The notes: generated from the sequence alone by a model not told the origin. A stretch of 64,000 nucleotides of DNA from Nitrospinota bacterium (GCA_009873655.1 WAIB01000010.1:1-64000), one strand, 5' to 3'; positions 1-8,321 are shown, counted from the first letter of the stretch. Numbers and translations: made by a program.

Positions 1-2
1 CG

Positions 3-497
3 GGAGTGAGTGAGAAAAAATTGAGCAACATAAACAAAGCGATAGAAACAACCATCAATGTATCACGTAATGAATGGAAATACGTTGCGGAGATAGAAAC
101 CGAATTAGCCACCGATCTTCCTCTTGTTCCCTGTTATTTAAACGATATTAACCAGTTGATATTAAACTTAATTGTTAATGCGGCTCATGCAATAAAAGAT
201 AAATCATTTGAGAGTGAAAGCAATCTGGGCAAAATTACAATCAGTACAAAGGTGGAGGATGATAGTGTAGAAATTAGAATATCTGATACGGGGGCGGGAA
301 TACCCGAAGAGATCCGACCGAGAATCTTTGATCCATTTTTTACAACCAAAGAGGTTGGTCTGGGCACAGGGCAGGGATTATCTATAGCTCACACAATTGT
401 TGTAAAAAAACATCAGGGAACAATCGATTTCGAAACAGCAGTTGGCAAGGGAACCATTTTTATTATTAGGCTACCATTTGACAATAAAACAATTTAA
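3..497 (+). CDS. Sensor histidine kinase, C-terminal ATPase part (5' end outside window)
   Basis: This is the catalytic ATP-binding (HATPase_c) half of a two-component sensor kinase, which would phosphorylate its own histidine and pass the phosphate to a response regulator. The N box is visible ([10 protein letters not shown]), then the G1 box (DTGAGI), the F box (FDPFFTTK) and the G2 box ([10 protein letters not shown]). The order and spacing are those of the PAS/NtrB-like kinase class. The frame is open to the left edge of the window. A GTG at position 6 is in frame, but the dimerisation/His domain and any sensor domain must lie upstream, so the gene is cut by the window and is probably not short. 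No response regulator follows; about 700 bases of non-coding DNA come next. The stimulus cannot be told from this fragment. Confidence 0.88.
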   Translation, partial: GVSEKKLSNINKAIETTINVSRNEWKYVAEIETELATDLPLVPCYLNDINQLILNLIVNAAHAIKDKSFESESNLGKITISTKVEDDSVEIRISDTGAGIPEEIRPRIFDPFFTTKEVGLGTGQGLSIAHTIVVKKHQGTIDFETAVGKGTIFIIRLPFDNKTI

Positions 498-925
498 AAA
501 TGGAAAATCCAAAAAATAAATTATAAATTTGAATTTAAAAGATTTTTAAAAAATTTTGGTTTTTGAATCTATATTATTTTAGGTTCTCTGGATTTATAGA
601 AGGTATTTATTTAAAATAGGACACCCTTCCTATACCCCCCCACCCTTTCCTTTCATCAAATGACATTTATATATTTTTAATCTCAGACATTGCCTCCCCA
701 GTCACTAAAATATGTTGGTTCTATAAGGGTATAATGTGTTCATCATCACCAAAAAATTGAATATTGGCAATCCTATACTTGCAAGAATAATCCTACAAGT
801 AGAAAGTGCTGATATTAAATACGCTATTCTTAATGGATTGAGTAAAAACCATTGATAAACCGTCAGTTCCCATCACGCCTTCATACTAATAAACTTTACG
901 CATTCACCATTGCCATAAGCAGTCA

Positions 926-1054
926 TCACTCCTTAGCCTTAGCCTCCCGTTCATCTATCTCCTGCAGTAATTTAACAAGTCTGTACCCGGCATTCACATC
1001 TGCATGAATCTCCCTTCGCATTAACCTTGCTAGCTTTCTGTAAAACTCAGTCTG
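926..1054 (-). pseudogene. Remnant of a small unidentified gene
   Basis: Read on the minus strand, this gives an open stretch ending in TGA with a protein-like, helix-prone composition: NQTEFYRKLARLMRREIH, then VNAGYRLVKLLQEIDE and REAKAKE. The frame stays open only to about 1099. Its upstream end runs into the dispersed GC-rich motif at 1058-1078, and no ATG, GTG or TTG starts it, so it looks like the 3' end of a gene cut off by that element. I do not recognise the family. It could also be chance, but the composition is unlike the AT-rich DNA beside it. Confidence 0.35.
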
Positions 1055-1057
1055 ATT

Positions 1058-1078
1058 GCATCGTGCCCCGCAGGGGTA
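1058..1078 (-). repeat. Dispersed 21-bp palindromic motif, copy 1
   Basis: The minus strand reads TACCCCT-GCGGGGCA-CGATGC. The core is a CCCC/GGGG inverted repeat. Near-identical copies occur at 20978-20998 (minus) and 24551-24571 (plus), always outside genes. Confidence 0.6.
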
Positions 1079-1157
1079 GGACCCAGTTGTTGAAGAAACT
1101 TACTTTGGTTCAGCGTTTTTTTCCAACTCTAAAAATCTGGTTCCATTTTTTGAAGAT

Positions 1158-1186
1158 CTGAAAAAAGCCACCAATCAGACTATAAT
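1158..1186 (+). promoter_or_regulatory. Candidate sigma70 promoter of the symporter gene
   Basis: A -35-like CTGAAA and a perfect -10 TATAAT (1181-1186) are separated by 17 bases. Transcription would begin near 1193. That leaves a short leader before the ATG at 1216 and argues against the upstream TTG at 1195 as start codon. Confidence 0.5.
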
Positions 1187-1215
1187 CAGTTTACTTGAAA
1201 TTAAGTCCTGGAGTT

Positions 1216-2676
1216 ATGGTCATTTCTTCTCTCGATACCTTTATTGTTGGGATTTATATTGCGGGTATGCTTTTGATTGGCATCTATGTATCCCGGGGCA
1301 TAAAGAGCTTTGTCGACTTTGCACTCGCAGGACGGTTGCTGACAACTCCCTTACTCGCTGGAACTTTCATATCCACCTATTATGGGTTGGACGTAACTTT
1401 CGGTTCCTCAGAAACAGCTTATCTTGAAGGAATGTCTACGTTTTTTGTTTACAGCCTTCCTTTTTACGTGTGCTATCTGGCAGTCGCTATTTTAATTGTT
1501 CCCCGTATCTTTAAATTAAATGCAAGTACTATCCCTGAAACCATTACCCGTTTGTATGGAACTGGAGCTCGTATTCCGACGATTCTTGCGACGGTTTTTT
1601 ACAGCCTGCCGATTATTTCTGTTGCCGGACTCGGGATACTCGGGCATTTCTTTTTCGGGATTGATCCACTGGTCGCGGCGTTCCTCGGTGCAACCATTGC
1701 TGCCTTTTACACTTTCTTTGGAGGGTTGGTGGCCGATGTTCTGACAGACTCGATCCAGTTTTTTATCATGTGCATCACCCTTTCTTCAGCTGCTTTTTTT
1801 GCCATGACTGAGATTGGCTCGATGGATCAATTGAAGCTTTCGCTGGCCCCAGAATTTTTCGAACCGCTCGGCACATTATCAATAGCAGATATTATTGTCT
1901 ATACAGTGATCGCTTTAACCCCCCTTGTAGAACCCGCATTTTATCAGCGGATATTCGCATCGCGGTCTGCCAAGGCGGCCACCCAGGCTTTACTCCTCAG
2001 CACCGTGATATGGATAGCCTTCGACTGGATTGTCGTCTATCTTGGGATTGTTGGTAAATTTATGGTGACACAGGGAACACTTCCAGCAAGCCTGGACGAA
2101 TCGGAAATCATCCTGCACATCACGGCCAATCTATTACCCTCGGGTTTACTGGGACTTTTTATCGCAGGTTCCGTGGCCACCGCCATGTCGACGGTAGATT
2201 CCTACTCCCTAATCGCGGCCAGCAGCGTGGTTTATGACGGGTTCCATTTTTATAAAAAAAACGGTCTCACGGATAAGCAATTAATTAAATATACCCGGGT
2301 CGGCATCATAATATCGATCGCCCTTTCCCTGTTAATTTCCTATCAGTTTGAGCGAATTCGGGACGCCTGGATTTTTATGGCATCCATACTTGTTTCAGCC
2401 TTGTTCGTCCCGTTGATGGCGGGTTTTCTATTGAAGAATCCCGGAAAGCGGTCCGGCACCTACAGCATCTGGGCGGGTTTCTTTTCGGCGGCAGTCATTT
2501 TTATCCTGTTTGAAACCGTGGGAAGCTATGATCCCGTTCATGAGACACAAATATTCTCCCTGCCTGAATACGAAATACTTTTTCAGCGGGAACATTTACT
2601 TTTTGTGGCAGTGCCCCTATCCATTGCGGCCTTCATTATCGGATACCTTCAAGATTTGAAAGGGAGGAGGATATGA
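1216..2676 (+). CDS. Sodium:solute symporter (SSS family)
   Basis: This is a polytopic inner-membrane transporter of the SSS (PutP/Na+-solute) family that uses the sodium gradient to import an organic solute or ion. About 13 hydrophobic helices run along 486 residues, a normal length. The N-terminal SSS signature is visible (helix 1 IAGMLLIGIYVSRG, then FALAGRLLTTPLLAGTF). A later stretch, GLFIAGSVATAMSTVDSY, holds the conserved Ser/Thr-rich TM8 segment that forms the second sodium site. The ATG at 1216 was preferred over TTG at 1195 because it suits both the predicted promoter and a GGAG just upstream. The stop overlaps the start of a 38-residue membrane protein, so the two are probably co-translated. 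The substrate is unknown; the branch does not clearly match PutP, PanF or ActP. Confidence 0.85.
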   Translation: MVISSLDTFIVGIYIAGMLLIGIYVSRGIKSFVDFALAGRLLTTPLLAGTFISTYYGLDVTFGSSETAYLEGMSTFFVYSLPFYVCYLAVAILIVPRIFKLNASTIPETITRLYGTGARIPTILATVFYSLPIISVAGLGILGHFFFGIDPLVAAFLGATIAAFYTFFGGLVADVLTDSIQFFIMCITLSSAAFFAMTEIGSMDQLKLSLAPEFFEPLGTLSIADIIVYTVIALTPLVEPAFYQRIFASRSAKAATQALLLSTVIWIAFDWIVVYLGIVGKFMVTQGTLPASLDESEIILHITANLLPSGLLGLFIAGSVATAMSTVDSYSLIAASSVVYDGFHFYKKNGLTDKQLIKYTRVGIIISIALSLLISYQFERIRDAWIFMASILVSALFVPLMAGFLLKNPGKRSGTYSIWAGFFSAAVIFILFETVGSYDPVHETQIFSLPEYEILFQREHLLFVAVPLSIAAFIIGYLQDLKGRRI

Positions 2677-2789
2677 ATAATTTCACCTGGTTGTGCATCC
2701 TTATATTAAGCCTGGGGGTTTGCCTGATCTTTTTCTGGAGTATACTTGATTTGAATCGCCTGAAACAGAAATTCTGGAAAGATCCATAA
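2673..2789 (+). CDS. Small single-span membrane protein, translationally coupled to the symporter
   Basis: This 38-codon gene starts with an ATGA overlap on the symporter stop, behind a very strong ribosome-binding site (GGGAGGAGG, spacing 3). The product has one membrane helix (WLCILILSLGVCLIFFW) followed by a short basic, aromatic tail (NRLKQKFWKDP). Overlap, RBS and composition argue that it is real. I infer a helper or stability subunit of the transporter, by analogy with the small proteins that pair with other secondary transporters. I do not recognise a named family. A weak AAAAACC/GGTTTTT inverted repeat lies about 20 bases downstream. Confidence 0.65.
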   Translation: MNNFTWLCILILSLGVCLIFFWSILDLNRLKQKFWKDP

Positions 2790-2975
2790 CTCACCTTCTT
2801 TCTAAAAACCGGTCCGGAAAATGGGTTGGTTTTTTTGAGAAAGGCCAGAGGACTTGAGGAATCTTCGTTAAGTCTTTTTTTGCGATTCGCTAAAATGGCT
2901 GGAAATTAAATTATAATTCTGATGGAATGTAAAAAATTTTAAGCCCTGGCCTGACAGTAATTTCTTATCCATAAA

Positions 2976-3914
2976 ATGAAAAAAAATATTAATACCAAGT
3001 CGCATAAGCCTCCCCATTTTCCTTTTGAAGATCCTCCCTTTCGTCTATCCATGGGGCTGCTAAAAGTCCCTGAAGAAGAATGGTTTGAAATTTTTGATAT
3101 GCAGGAACGATCCCATCAATTGGCAGAAAAAAGAAAACTCCTCGCTGATTGTCACCAAGACATCTTTATGGCCCATCCCTCGTCCCTGGAAGCATCGAAA
3201 GAAGTTTTCAATAAGATGGTGGAACATTTACCGGCGGTCAGACCGGATTTGTATTCGCGAACAGGCGATGGCATTAAACTGGAACCTTATTCAGGTTATG
3301 AAGGAGAAGAATGGTCCACCGATCTCAAAACAAATCGATTTCATCCGCTGGACCTTGCGGCCAGATGGGTTCAGGAAGACCTCGTCATAATGCTGCCCCC
3401 TGATAAAAATCAATCTGGATGGTGGCTGGGAGCCGGGAGTGTGGCGTTTCCTTCGCGTTGGAGTTTAAAAGAAAAACTGGGAAGAACAATGGATATGATC
3501 CACGCGCCTGTTCCTTTTTATGAAGAGCAACTCCGGACACCCACCAATAACTTTTTGGATCAGATGCCCTCCGGTGAAATTTTTTCCCGGCGCAACTGGT
3601 CTATACACGATGACCCGACCTTGCGCCAGGATGGCACCAGGCAGGGGAAACGGGAAATAGAAATTACTTCAAAAAACGCAGGAGAAAAACTGTGGCTGAG
3701 GGTTGAACGTCAAACCCTGAGAAAACTTGAAATGACAGGGGCGGTATTATTTACAATCCGGATTCATTTAAGAAAACTAAAACATATTGTTCAATTTGAG
3801 GGAAGTGTAGGGCGGCTTTCCCAAGCCCTTTCTGATCTGCCGCCGGAAATGCACGCTTACAAACAAACCCAAACCTTGGCTGATTCTGTCCAGGCTTACC
3901 TTGATCAATTTTAA
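2976..3914 (+). CDS. DUF3445 heme-dependent oxidative N-demethylase family protein
   Basis: The 312-residue protein belongs to the DUF3445 family (also annotated heme-dependent oxidative N-demethylase-like), whose studied members act on methylated amines. Family features are the central GAGSVAFPSRWSLKEKLG segment, the following HAPVP, the RRNWSIHDDPTLR block and the C-terminal LWLRVERQTLRKL region. Length is typical. There is no signal peptide, so it is cytoplasmic. It stands alone, with no ferredoxin, reductase or amine gene beside it, so its substrate cannot be inferred. The last 4 bases overlap the 3' end of a small convergent gene. Family assignment is firm; the reaction is by analogy only. 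Confidence 0.8.
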   Translation: MKKNINTKSHKPPHFPFEDPPFRLSMGLLKVPEEEWFEIFDMQERSHQLAEKRKLLADCHQDIFMAHPSSLEASKEVFNKMVEHLPAVRPDLYSRTGDGIKLEPYSGYEGEEWSTDLKTNRFHPLDLAARWVQEDLVIMLPPDKNQSGWWLGAGSVAFPSRWSLKEKLGRTMDMIHAPVPFYEEQLRTPTNNFLDQMPSGEIFSRRNWSIHDDPTLRQDGTRQGKREIEITSKNAGEKLWLRVERQTLRKLEMTGAVLFTIRIHLRKLKHIVQFEGSVGRLSQALSDLPPEMHAYKQTQTLADSVQAYLDQF

Positions 3915-4129
3915 AGGGCGTGACCTTTTTGAACTAAAAAAGGGACCCCTTTGAGCTCACAATTAATTTTTCTTTTTTTCAAGAATCCCTTGCGCAATTG
4001 ATCCTTGCCAAAAATTTCAATAGCCGCTCTCAGGTTATCCACCATTAACTGTTTTTCCATTTCGTTTTTATACAGCTTGGGTTTTGCAGATTTACGGATT
4101 GCAGGGTTTTGTTCTAAAATTACAGACAT
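3911..4129 (-). CDS. Small basic protein of unknown function (72 aa)
   Basis: This 72-residue protein is not recognised. It is lysine-rich and probably helical in the middle (NLRAAIEIFGKDQLRKGFLKK), with no membrane segment and no cysteines in pairs. An AAGGA sits about 8 bases before the ATG. A second tiny gene with its own RBS (4151-4297) lies 21 bases upstream on the same strand, so the two probably form a small operon. It overlaps the end of the DUF3445 gene by 4 bases tail-to-tail. RBS, spacing and operon partner support it more than composition does. Confidence 0.55.
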   Translation of the reverse strand: MSVILEQNPAIRKSAKPKLYKNEMEKQLMVDNLRAAIEIFGKDQLRKGFLKKRKINCELKGVPFLVQKGHAL

Positions 4130-4150
4130 AATATTTTTCCTTAAACATTT

Positions 4151-4297
4151 TTATTTCGAGTCAATTCCGTAAAAAGTTGCCATCAACCGGGCCATGGGGC
4201 TCATCATTTTTGCCTTGGCCGAGGAATTTTTACCGGCTCCATCTGAGTTTTTAAGAACCTTGGATTTGGAATTCTGTTTTCTTATATTTGAAATCAT
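4151..4297 (-). CDS. Very small basic protein of unknown function (48 aa)
   Basis: A 48-codon frame starts at an ATG with AAAGG about 8 bases upstream. The N-terminal half is basic and low in complexity (Lys, Ser, Asn). The C-terminal half has a methionine-rich pattern, KMMSPMARLMATFYGIDSK. It ends 21 bases before the start of the 72-residue gene on the same strand. I do not recognise it. The short basic composition would suit a nucleic-acid or ribosome-associated peptide, but that is speculation. Confidence 0.45.
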   Translation of the reverse strand: MISNIRKQNSKSKVLKNSDGAGKNSSAKAKMMSPMARLMATFYGIDSK

Positions 4298-4467
4298 TGG
4301 ATTTACCTTTCAAAAGATTGATGTTAAATATTTATTTATAGTTATTGGCAACCCTCTTGCCAACTTTGCTTAAATTCTCATAGATTCACTGAATTGCCTT
4401 AAAATGGGGGCATCGAAAGGGTTTTCTGCGATTTAATGAAGAAAAGTAACCGATACGGGGACTCAAA

Positions 4468-5500
4468 ATGCATTCAGGCGCTAAATTTTTCGTGGGCTTT
4501 ATGACGATTTTGATGATTTCAGCCGGGGGGATTCGCCCTAGCATGGCGAAATGCCCCGTTAGAATGGGTTCCCTTTATCCTCCCGACCGTTTTTCGGTGA
4601 TCTCTGATCGGGGTTCCATAAAAAATTTTCCGGAAAACACCCTGCCTGCTTTGCGGGATGCTTTGAATGTAGGAGGGGCCAACGCTCTTGTAGTGGATTT
4701 ATCCCTGACATTGGATAAAAAGTGATTCTCTGGCGAGACAGGGTTCCAGATCGTTCCAACCCGGGACAAAATCCCTGGCGGCTTGAAAACTTCAAATCTT
4801 CCCGCACCAACGATTCTAAATCTGGAAAAAAATCCAGCGAGCTGACGTTGACCGAGTTTACCGACCGCTACGGGTATGAAAATAAAATCACGGCTGCCCA
4901 ATCCCGAGTGAAGATTCCAACCTTGAAGGATTTTATGGACTGGGCAACACAACAAGGCCAACTCAAATTGGTTTTATTTAAATTAGCGATGCCTAAAGAA
5001 AAAGTCATTTGGCTCCCGTTTTACTGGAAGAAATCATGAGAGTAGTCGGCACCTATTCTCCGGCACCTCATTTTGAATTTGTTTTTTTGACTCAGCATAA
5101 GGAAATTTTAAACATGGCAGGAAATTCTTTTAAAGAGTTTAAGTTTTCTTATGACCGGGAAATCAGCTCCGTCAAAATCATAAATTACCATGCCCACACT
5201 ACGGTGCCCATTGCCATGGAATTTAAAAACCGTTTTTCCAGCATTGGCCTAAAAGATAACCTGTCCATGCCATCCGACCCTGATCCCTGGGACATCTACA
5301 AATTCATCTTAACCTTGGACTTTAAACTTATAGACAATTACAAAGAAAGCACCGCCAATTATATTAAAATTATCAGCTGGACCTTCAATGACGAGAAAAA
5401 AATCAGGTGCCTGATTAACCTAGACGTAGATGGAATTGTAACCAACTACCCTGAACGGGTACCAAAAATAGCATTGGATATGGGAAAAATTTTAGATTGA
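4468..5500 (+). pseudogene. Decayed glycerophosphodiester phosphodiesterase (GDPD)-like gene, two frameshifts
   Basis: Three overlapping frames (4468-4725, 4722-5039, 5009-5500) together spell one exported GDPD-like protein: signal peptide, then FPENTLPALRDAL, a VVDLSLTLDKK strand, and the family's closing strand and loop (SWTFNDEKKIRCLINLDVDG, then IVTNYPERVPK). Each junction is explained by one missing base; the first falls in a run of five A after GAT, where six would restore DKKVIL. Catalytic residues of real GDPDs are also gone: HRG reads DRG, the metal-binding Glu of the E-x-D pair is Val, and the His of the later HD pair is Arg. So either this is a non-catalytic paralogue hit by sequencing errors, or a true pseudogene in advanced decay. 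A strong RBS is absent. Confidence 0.75.
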
Positions 5501-5545
5501 ATAACCTAAGTTGTGGAACCCATGAAATGGGATTATAATAGGCAT

Positions 5546-5932
5546 ATGAATAAACTTTCACAAATATCGAAAAAACCTTTTCTTGCCTGTGTCTTTTGTG
5601 TCATCTATTCGGCGGTTTCATTTGCCATCGCCCTGTTTGGAAACTGAAGCTGTATCCTCTTTCTTTTCTTTATTTCTCCTTTAACTTTCTCCAATTATTG
5701 CCGTTAAGATTTTACTTCTCCAAAGATAGGTTCTCTTCCTTCTTTGGTGTTTTGAGGTCAGCGCCATGCTGGCAAGGTTGGGGCATTCAAGCAGGAAGCA
5801 ATCCTTTTATTTGGCATCTCTATCCTGTCCGCTTTACCTTCCTCCATTACATTCCTATATTTCTTCGTTGTAGAAAACCATTTTAAACTTGATGATGACG
5901 CTATAAAAATTTTATGGTTAAATATTAAGTAG
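5546..5932 (+). pseudogene. Probable remnant of a small membrane protein gene, three in-frame stops
   Basis: One frame starting at ATG 5546 reads a plausible N-terminus (MNKLSQISKKPFLACVFCVI, then YSAVSFAIALFGN) and, after stops at 5645, about 5702 and 5753, resumes a convincing membrane segment with an acidic tail (AILLFGISILSALPSSITFL, then YFFVVENHFKLDDD and IKILWLNIK) before TAG at 5930. That three stops fall in one frame whose both ends look coding suggests an eroded gene of about 128 codons. The alternative frame at 5596-5886 is longer but has an unprotein-like composition. It could also be a functional 33-residue peptide. Confidence 0.4.
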
Positions 5933-5971
5933 TCATTAGTTTATATCCTTTCCTAACCAAAGGTGCTTGCC

Positions 5972-6574
5972 GTGAAAAAATCGATATTCGTCCTTACCTT
6001 TTTGTTTTTTTCTTTTTTAGCGTGTAACAGTTTCGGCCGCGAACTTCTCGTACTCAGCGGGGATAAATCGCAAAACTCCAAAAGATGGCAGGAAGAAGTT
6101 CTTCCTGAATACTCAATCAGTTCTCAGGGAAAAACCCTGCCGGCAAAGATCGTTCCGGTTAAAGGAAACCTTTTTCCTGAATGGCTTGCAAAGGCACTGG
6201 ATGAAGGACGGATCGGGGAAATTCTGGGGACACCTACTTTCCTGATATGGGACCCGAAAGAGGAAAAGGAAATCGGCCGCATTGAAGGTTACACGCAAAA
6301 GCCCAGGTTTTATTCTCAGCTGGAAGAAGCCATGCACCTGATCAGCCAGGGGCAACACCCGGGTAAAAGAGAAGGTTCGGGAAGCCATAACGAAGGTTCG
6401 GGAGGCGATCGACGCCGGGAAGAAGGGTCAGGGAACAGCAATAACATTATGGACCATATTTATAAAACCCCCGAGGAAGCCAAACGGGCATCGGAAGCAT
6501 TGGGGCTGGGAGGAGAAATTCATTCCCACCAGACTCCGGAGGGAACCATATACATGCCGGGAGCCACCATGTAA
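5972..6574 (+). CDS. Thioredoxin-fold lipoprotein
   Basis: The N-terminus is a lipoprotein signal with lipobox FLAC (Cys at residue 18), so the mature protein is probably membrane-anchored in the periplasm. The segment GTPTFLIWDPKEEKEIGRIE carries the cis-proline (TPTF) and following strand of a thioredoxin fold, as in SoxW-like or DsbE-like proteins, but I see no CxxC active site, so redox catalysis is doubtful. A glycine/serine/arginine-rich linker follows, then a C-terminal block, EEAKRASEALGLGGEIH, ending MPGATM. I chose GTG 5972 because AAAGG lies 8 bases upstream and it puts the signal peptide at the start. It is the only intact gene here, after two decayed ones. Confidence 0.7.
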   Translation: MKKSIFVLTFLFFSFLACNSFGRELLVLSGDKSQNSKRWQEEVLPEYSISSQGKTLPAKIVPVKGNLFPEWLAKALDEGRIGEILGTPTFLIWDPKEEKEIGRIEGYTQKPRFYSQLEEAMHLISQGQHPGKREGSGSHNEGSGGDRRREEGSGNSNNIMDHIYKTPEEAKRASEALGLGGEIHSHQTPEGTIYMPGATM

Positions 6575-6615
6575 CAACATTGTCCCCGATTTTTTTATAA
6601 GTTAAAAAGGGTTGT

Positions 6616-7614
6616 TTAATTCAGCGGCAAAAAAAATGAAATAAACCAGGTCATGGTTGGCCCCTTCACCTTTATGAATAATTCCAGGAGTTTGGGGTCG
6701 AAGTCGTCTGCCATTTGGCGGGTCATGAGGGTCAGGGTTTCCATGGTATTCAAGGCCTTCTTATAGGACCTTCGTGTGGTGAGGGCATCATAGACATCCA
6801 TAATTTTACATATCCTGGCATGCATCGATATTTCATCACCCGAAAGACCCTGTGGGTACCCTCCCCCTTTATATTTTTCGTGATGCTGTCCTGCCATGGC
6901 TATGACAATGTCTTTATAACAACACATATCCGCTAACATTTCCGCCCCTAATGAGGAATGGACTTTTATCCTTTCAAACTCCTCCTCATTCAATCTCCCG
7001 TTTTTATTGATCAGGTCAGCATCTACCTTCGATTTTCCCACATCGTGAAGCATTCCTCCGAACCCGAGCTGCTTCACATCCTCTTTGGGAAGCCTCACCT
7101 TGGTACCGAAAGTCATGCAATACAAACCCACGTTCACACTATGGGTGTGGGTATAATAGTCCTTGCTGGTTATTTGAGAAATACCCGCGAATCCGGCATC
7201 TGCAGTGGAAAGACATTCTTCCATCATTTCCATCACTTCTTCTGAGGACTCCAGGATCTTAGAGGAAGCGTTGTAGCTGAAAAATTCTTTCATTACCCCC
7301 TTGGAAACTTCATATACTTTTTTTGTTTTGGTTTTGACAGGAACATCTGGATTGTCCATGACCGAACGCAACGACTGCGTTGCAAAATGATAATATTTAA
7401 AAAGGTCCTCTTCTTTTATGAAAAAATCCTGGTCGATTTCTCCTTCTTCCAACAAACGTAAAACTTTATCCTGATGTTTGGGTTCGGTGCTGGCAAACTT
7501 TACGAAATTCTCCGAGTCCGACTGAATAAATATGTCAAAAGACTCACCACCTCCTTTAGCCAGAAACTCTAAATTAATCGGGCGAAAACTTTTTGATGCG
7601 GTTTCAGAAGACAT
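6616..7614 (-). CDS. HD-GYP domain protein, probable cyclic-di-GMP phosphodiesterase
   Basis: The C-terminal two thirds form an HD-GYP domain, which hydrolyses cyclic di-GMP. Visible are the metal-binding histidines around residue 156 (THTHSVNVG), the HD pair at residues 190-191 (GMLHDVGK), HH at 244-245 and the signature GGGYPQGLSG at 250-258. The first 150 residues carry no recognised REC, PAS or GAF motif and resemble the acidic N-terminal region often joined to soluble HD-GYP proteins. There is no membrane segment. It is transcribed alone, convergent with the thioredoxin-like lipoprotein gene. Since the core residues are all present, activity is likely; the signal sensed is unknown. Confidence 0.88.
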   Translation of the reverse strand: MSSETASKSFRPINLEFLAKGGGESFDIFIQSDSENFVKFASTEPKHQDKVLRLLEEGEIDQDFFIKEEDLFKYYHFATQSLRSVMDNPDVPVKTKTKKVYEVSKGVMKEFFSYNASSKILESSEEVMEMMEECLSTADAGFAGISQITSKDYYTHTHSVNVGLYCMTFGTKVRLPKEDVKQLGFGGMLHDVGKSKVDADLINKNGRLNEEEFERIKVHSSLGAEMLADMCCYKDIVIAMAGQHHEKYKGGGYPQGLSGDEISMHARICKIMDVYDALTTRRSYKKALNTMETLTLMTRQMADDFDPKLLELFIKVKGPTMTWFISFFLPLN

Positions 7615-7889
7615 ATTTAGTTTAAAAAATTCTCTTACAAAAAACGATCCATGTTTTAAAACAGGTTTATCACTCTATTGTAGCATCAAAATGTTTTAAC
7701 CCCAGCCTGGCTTTTTATATCAGAGGGATTGAAATTTAATATTTTTGATTTGATTTAATGAACTGGTTTTTTCGGAAACATAACCTTCGATTTTTCGTGG
7801 CTTTTCCCCGTCGAAAAATTAGATGAGAAAAAAAGGAGAGGCGAGAAGTCCGTTCAAAAAAATTTTCCAAATAAGAAAACAGGTGAAAA

Positions 7890-8321
7890 TTATTTTTTGA
7901 TGGATTCGCAAAGCGGAATACTTTTTGTGGGTTCGCTTAAAATGGTACCCACCGTAGAGGTTCTGAACATTTCCTCCATCAGGGCTATGGAATCATTCAA
8001 CCTTTTATGTAATCGACAAAGATTGGTTCCATGCGTTTTTAATTTTAACGGACAACTATTAATTTGTTTGATGGGATCCACCGCATTAATCACATTCAGC
8101 AACGGTAATTGTTCCGGGGGATGCGCAAGCATATACCCCCCGTGCAATCCCTTTTTGGAAAAAACCACCTCATGCTTCGCAAGCATCAATAAAACCTTGG
8201 AAAGATAATGTTCAGGGACCTTGGTTAACCTGGCAATCTCGGCGGTTGTATGAGGCTTGTCAGGATTTTGCGCTAAACCCACCACTGCTCTGAGAGCGTA
8301 CTCTGAAGTTTGAGATATCAT
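7890..8321 (-). CDS. Rrf2-family transcriptional regulator, NsrR-like candidate
   Basis: This 143-residue Rrf2-type repressor has the N-terminal winged helix (SEYALRAVVGLAQ, TAEIARLTKVPEHYLSKVL, and the wing KKGLHGGYML). Cysteines at 90, 102 and 138 could bind an Fe-S cluster, but the spacing is not the three-Cys pattern of classical NsrR, so the cofactor is uncertain. ATG 8321 is used because GGTGA sits six bases upstream; a longer frame to 8357 lacks an RBS. It is divergent from nirK. A 22-bp operator-like repeat between them (8392-8413) recurs at the ric promoter, so I infer that this protein is the NO- or redox-responsive regulator of both. Confidence 0.85.
   Translation of the reverse strand: MISQTSEYALRAVVGLAQNPDKPHTTAEIARLTKVPEHYLSKVLLMLAKHEVVFSKKGLHGGYMLAHPPEQLPLLNVINAVDPIKQINSCPLKLKTHGTNLCRLHKRLNDSIALMEEMFRTSTVGTILSEPTKSIPLCESIKK

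Larger units (their letters stand above)
498..1194. other. Long non-coding stretch with a gene remnant and a promoter
   Basis: Roughly the first 400 bases are very AT-rich and hold no convincing reading frame. The right half contains a minus-strand coding remnant (926-1054), one copy of a dispersed GC-rich palindromic motif (1058-1078) and a plausible sigma70 promoter for the downstream symporter (1158-1186). It looks like the scar of past insertion and decay. Confidence 0.5.

Noticed and set aside
5596-5886. 96-codon frame in the decay zone
   Set aside because: It is rich in Cys, Phe and Arg with no pattern; the other frame, although broken, has better protein character.
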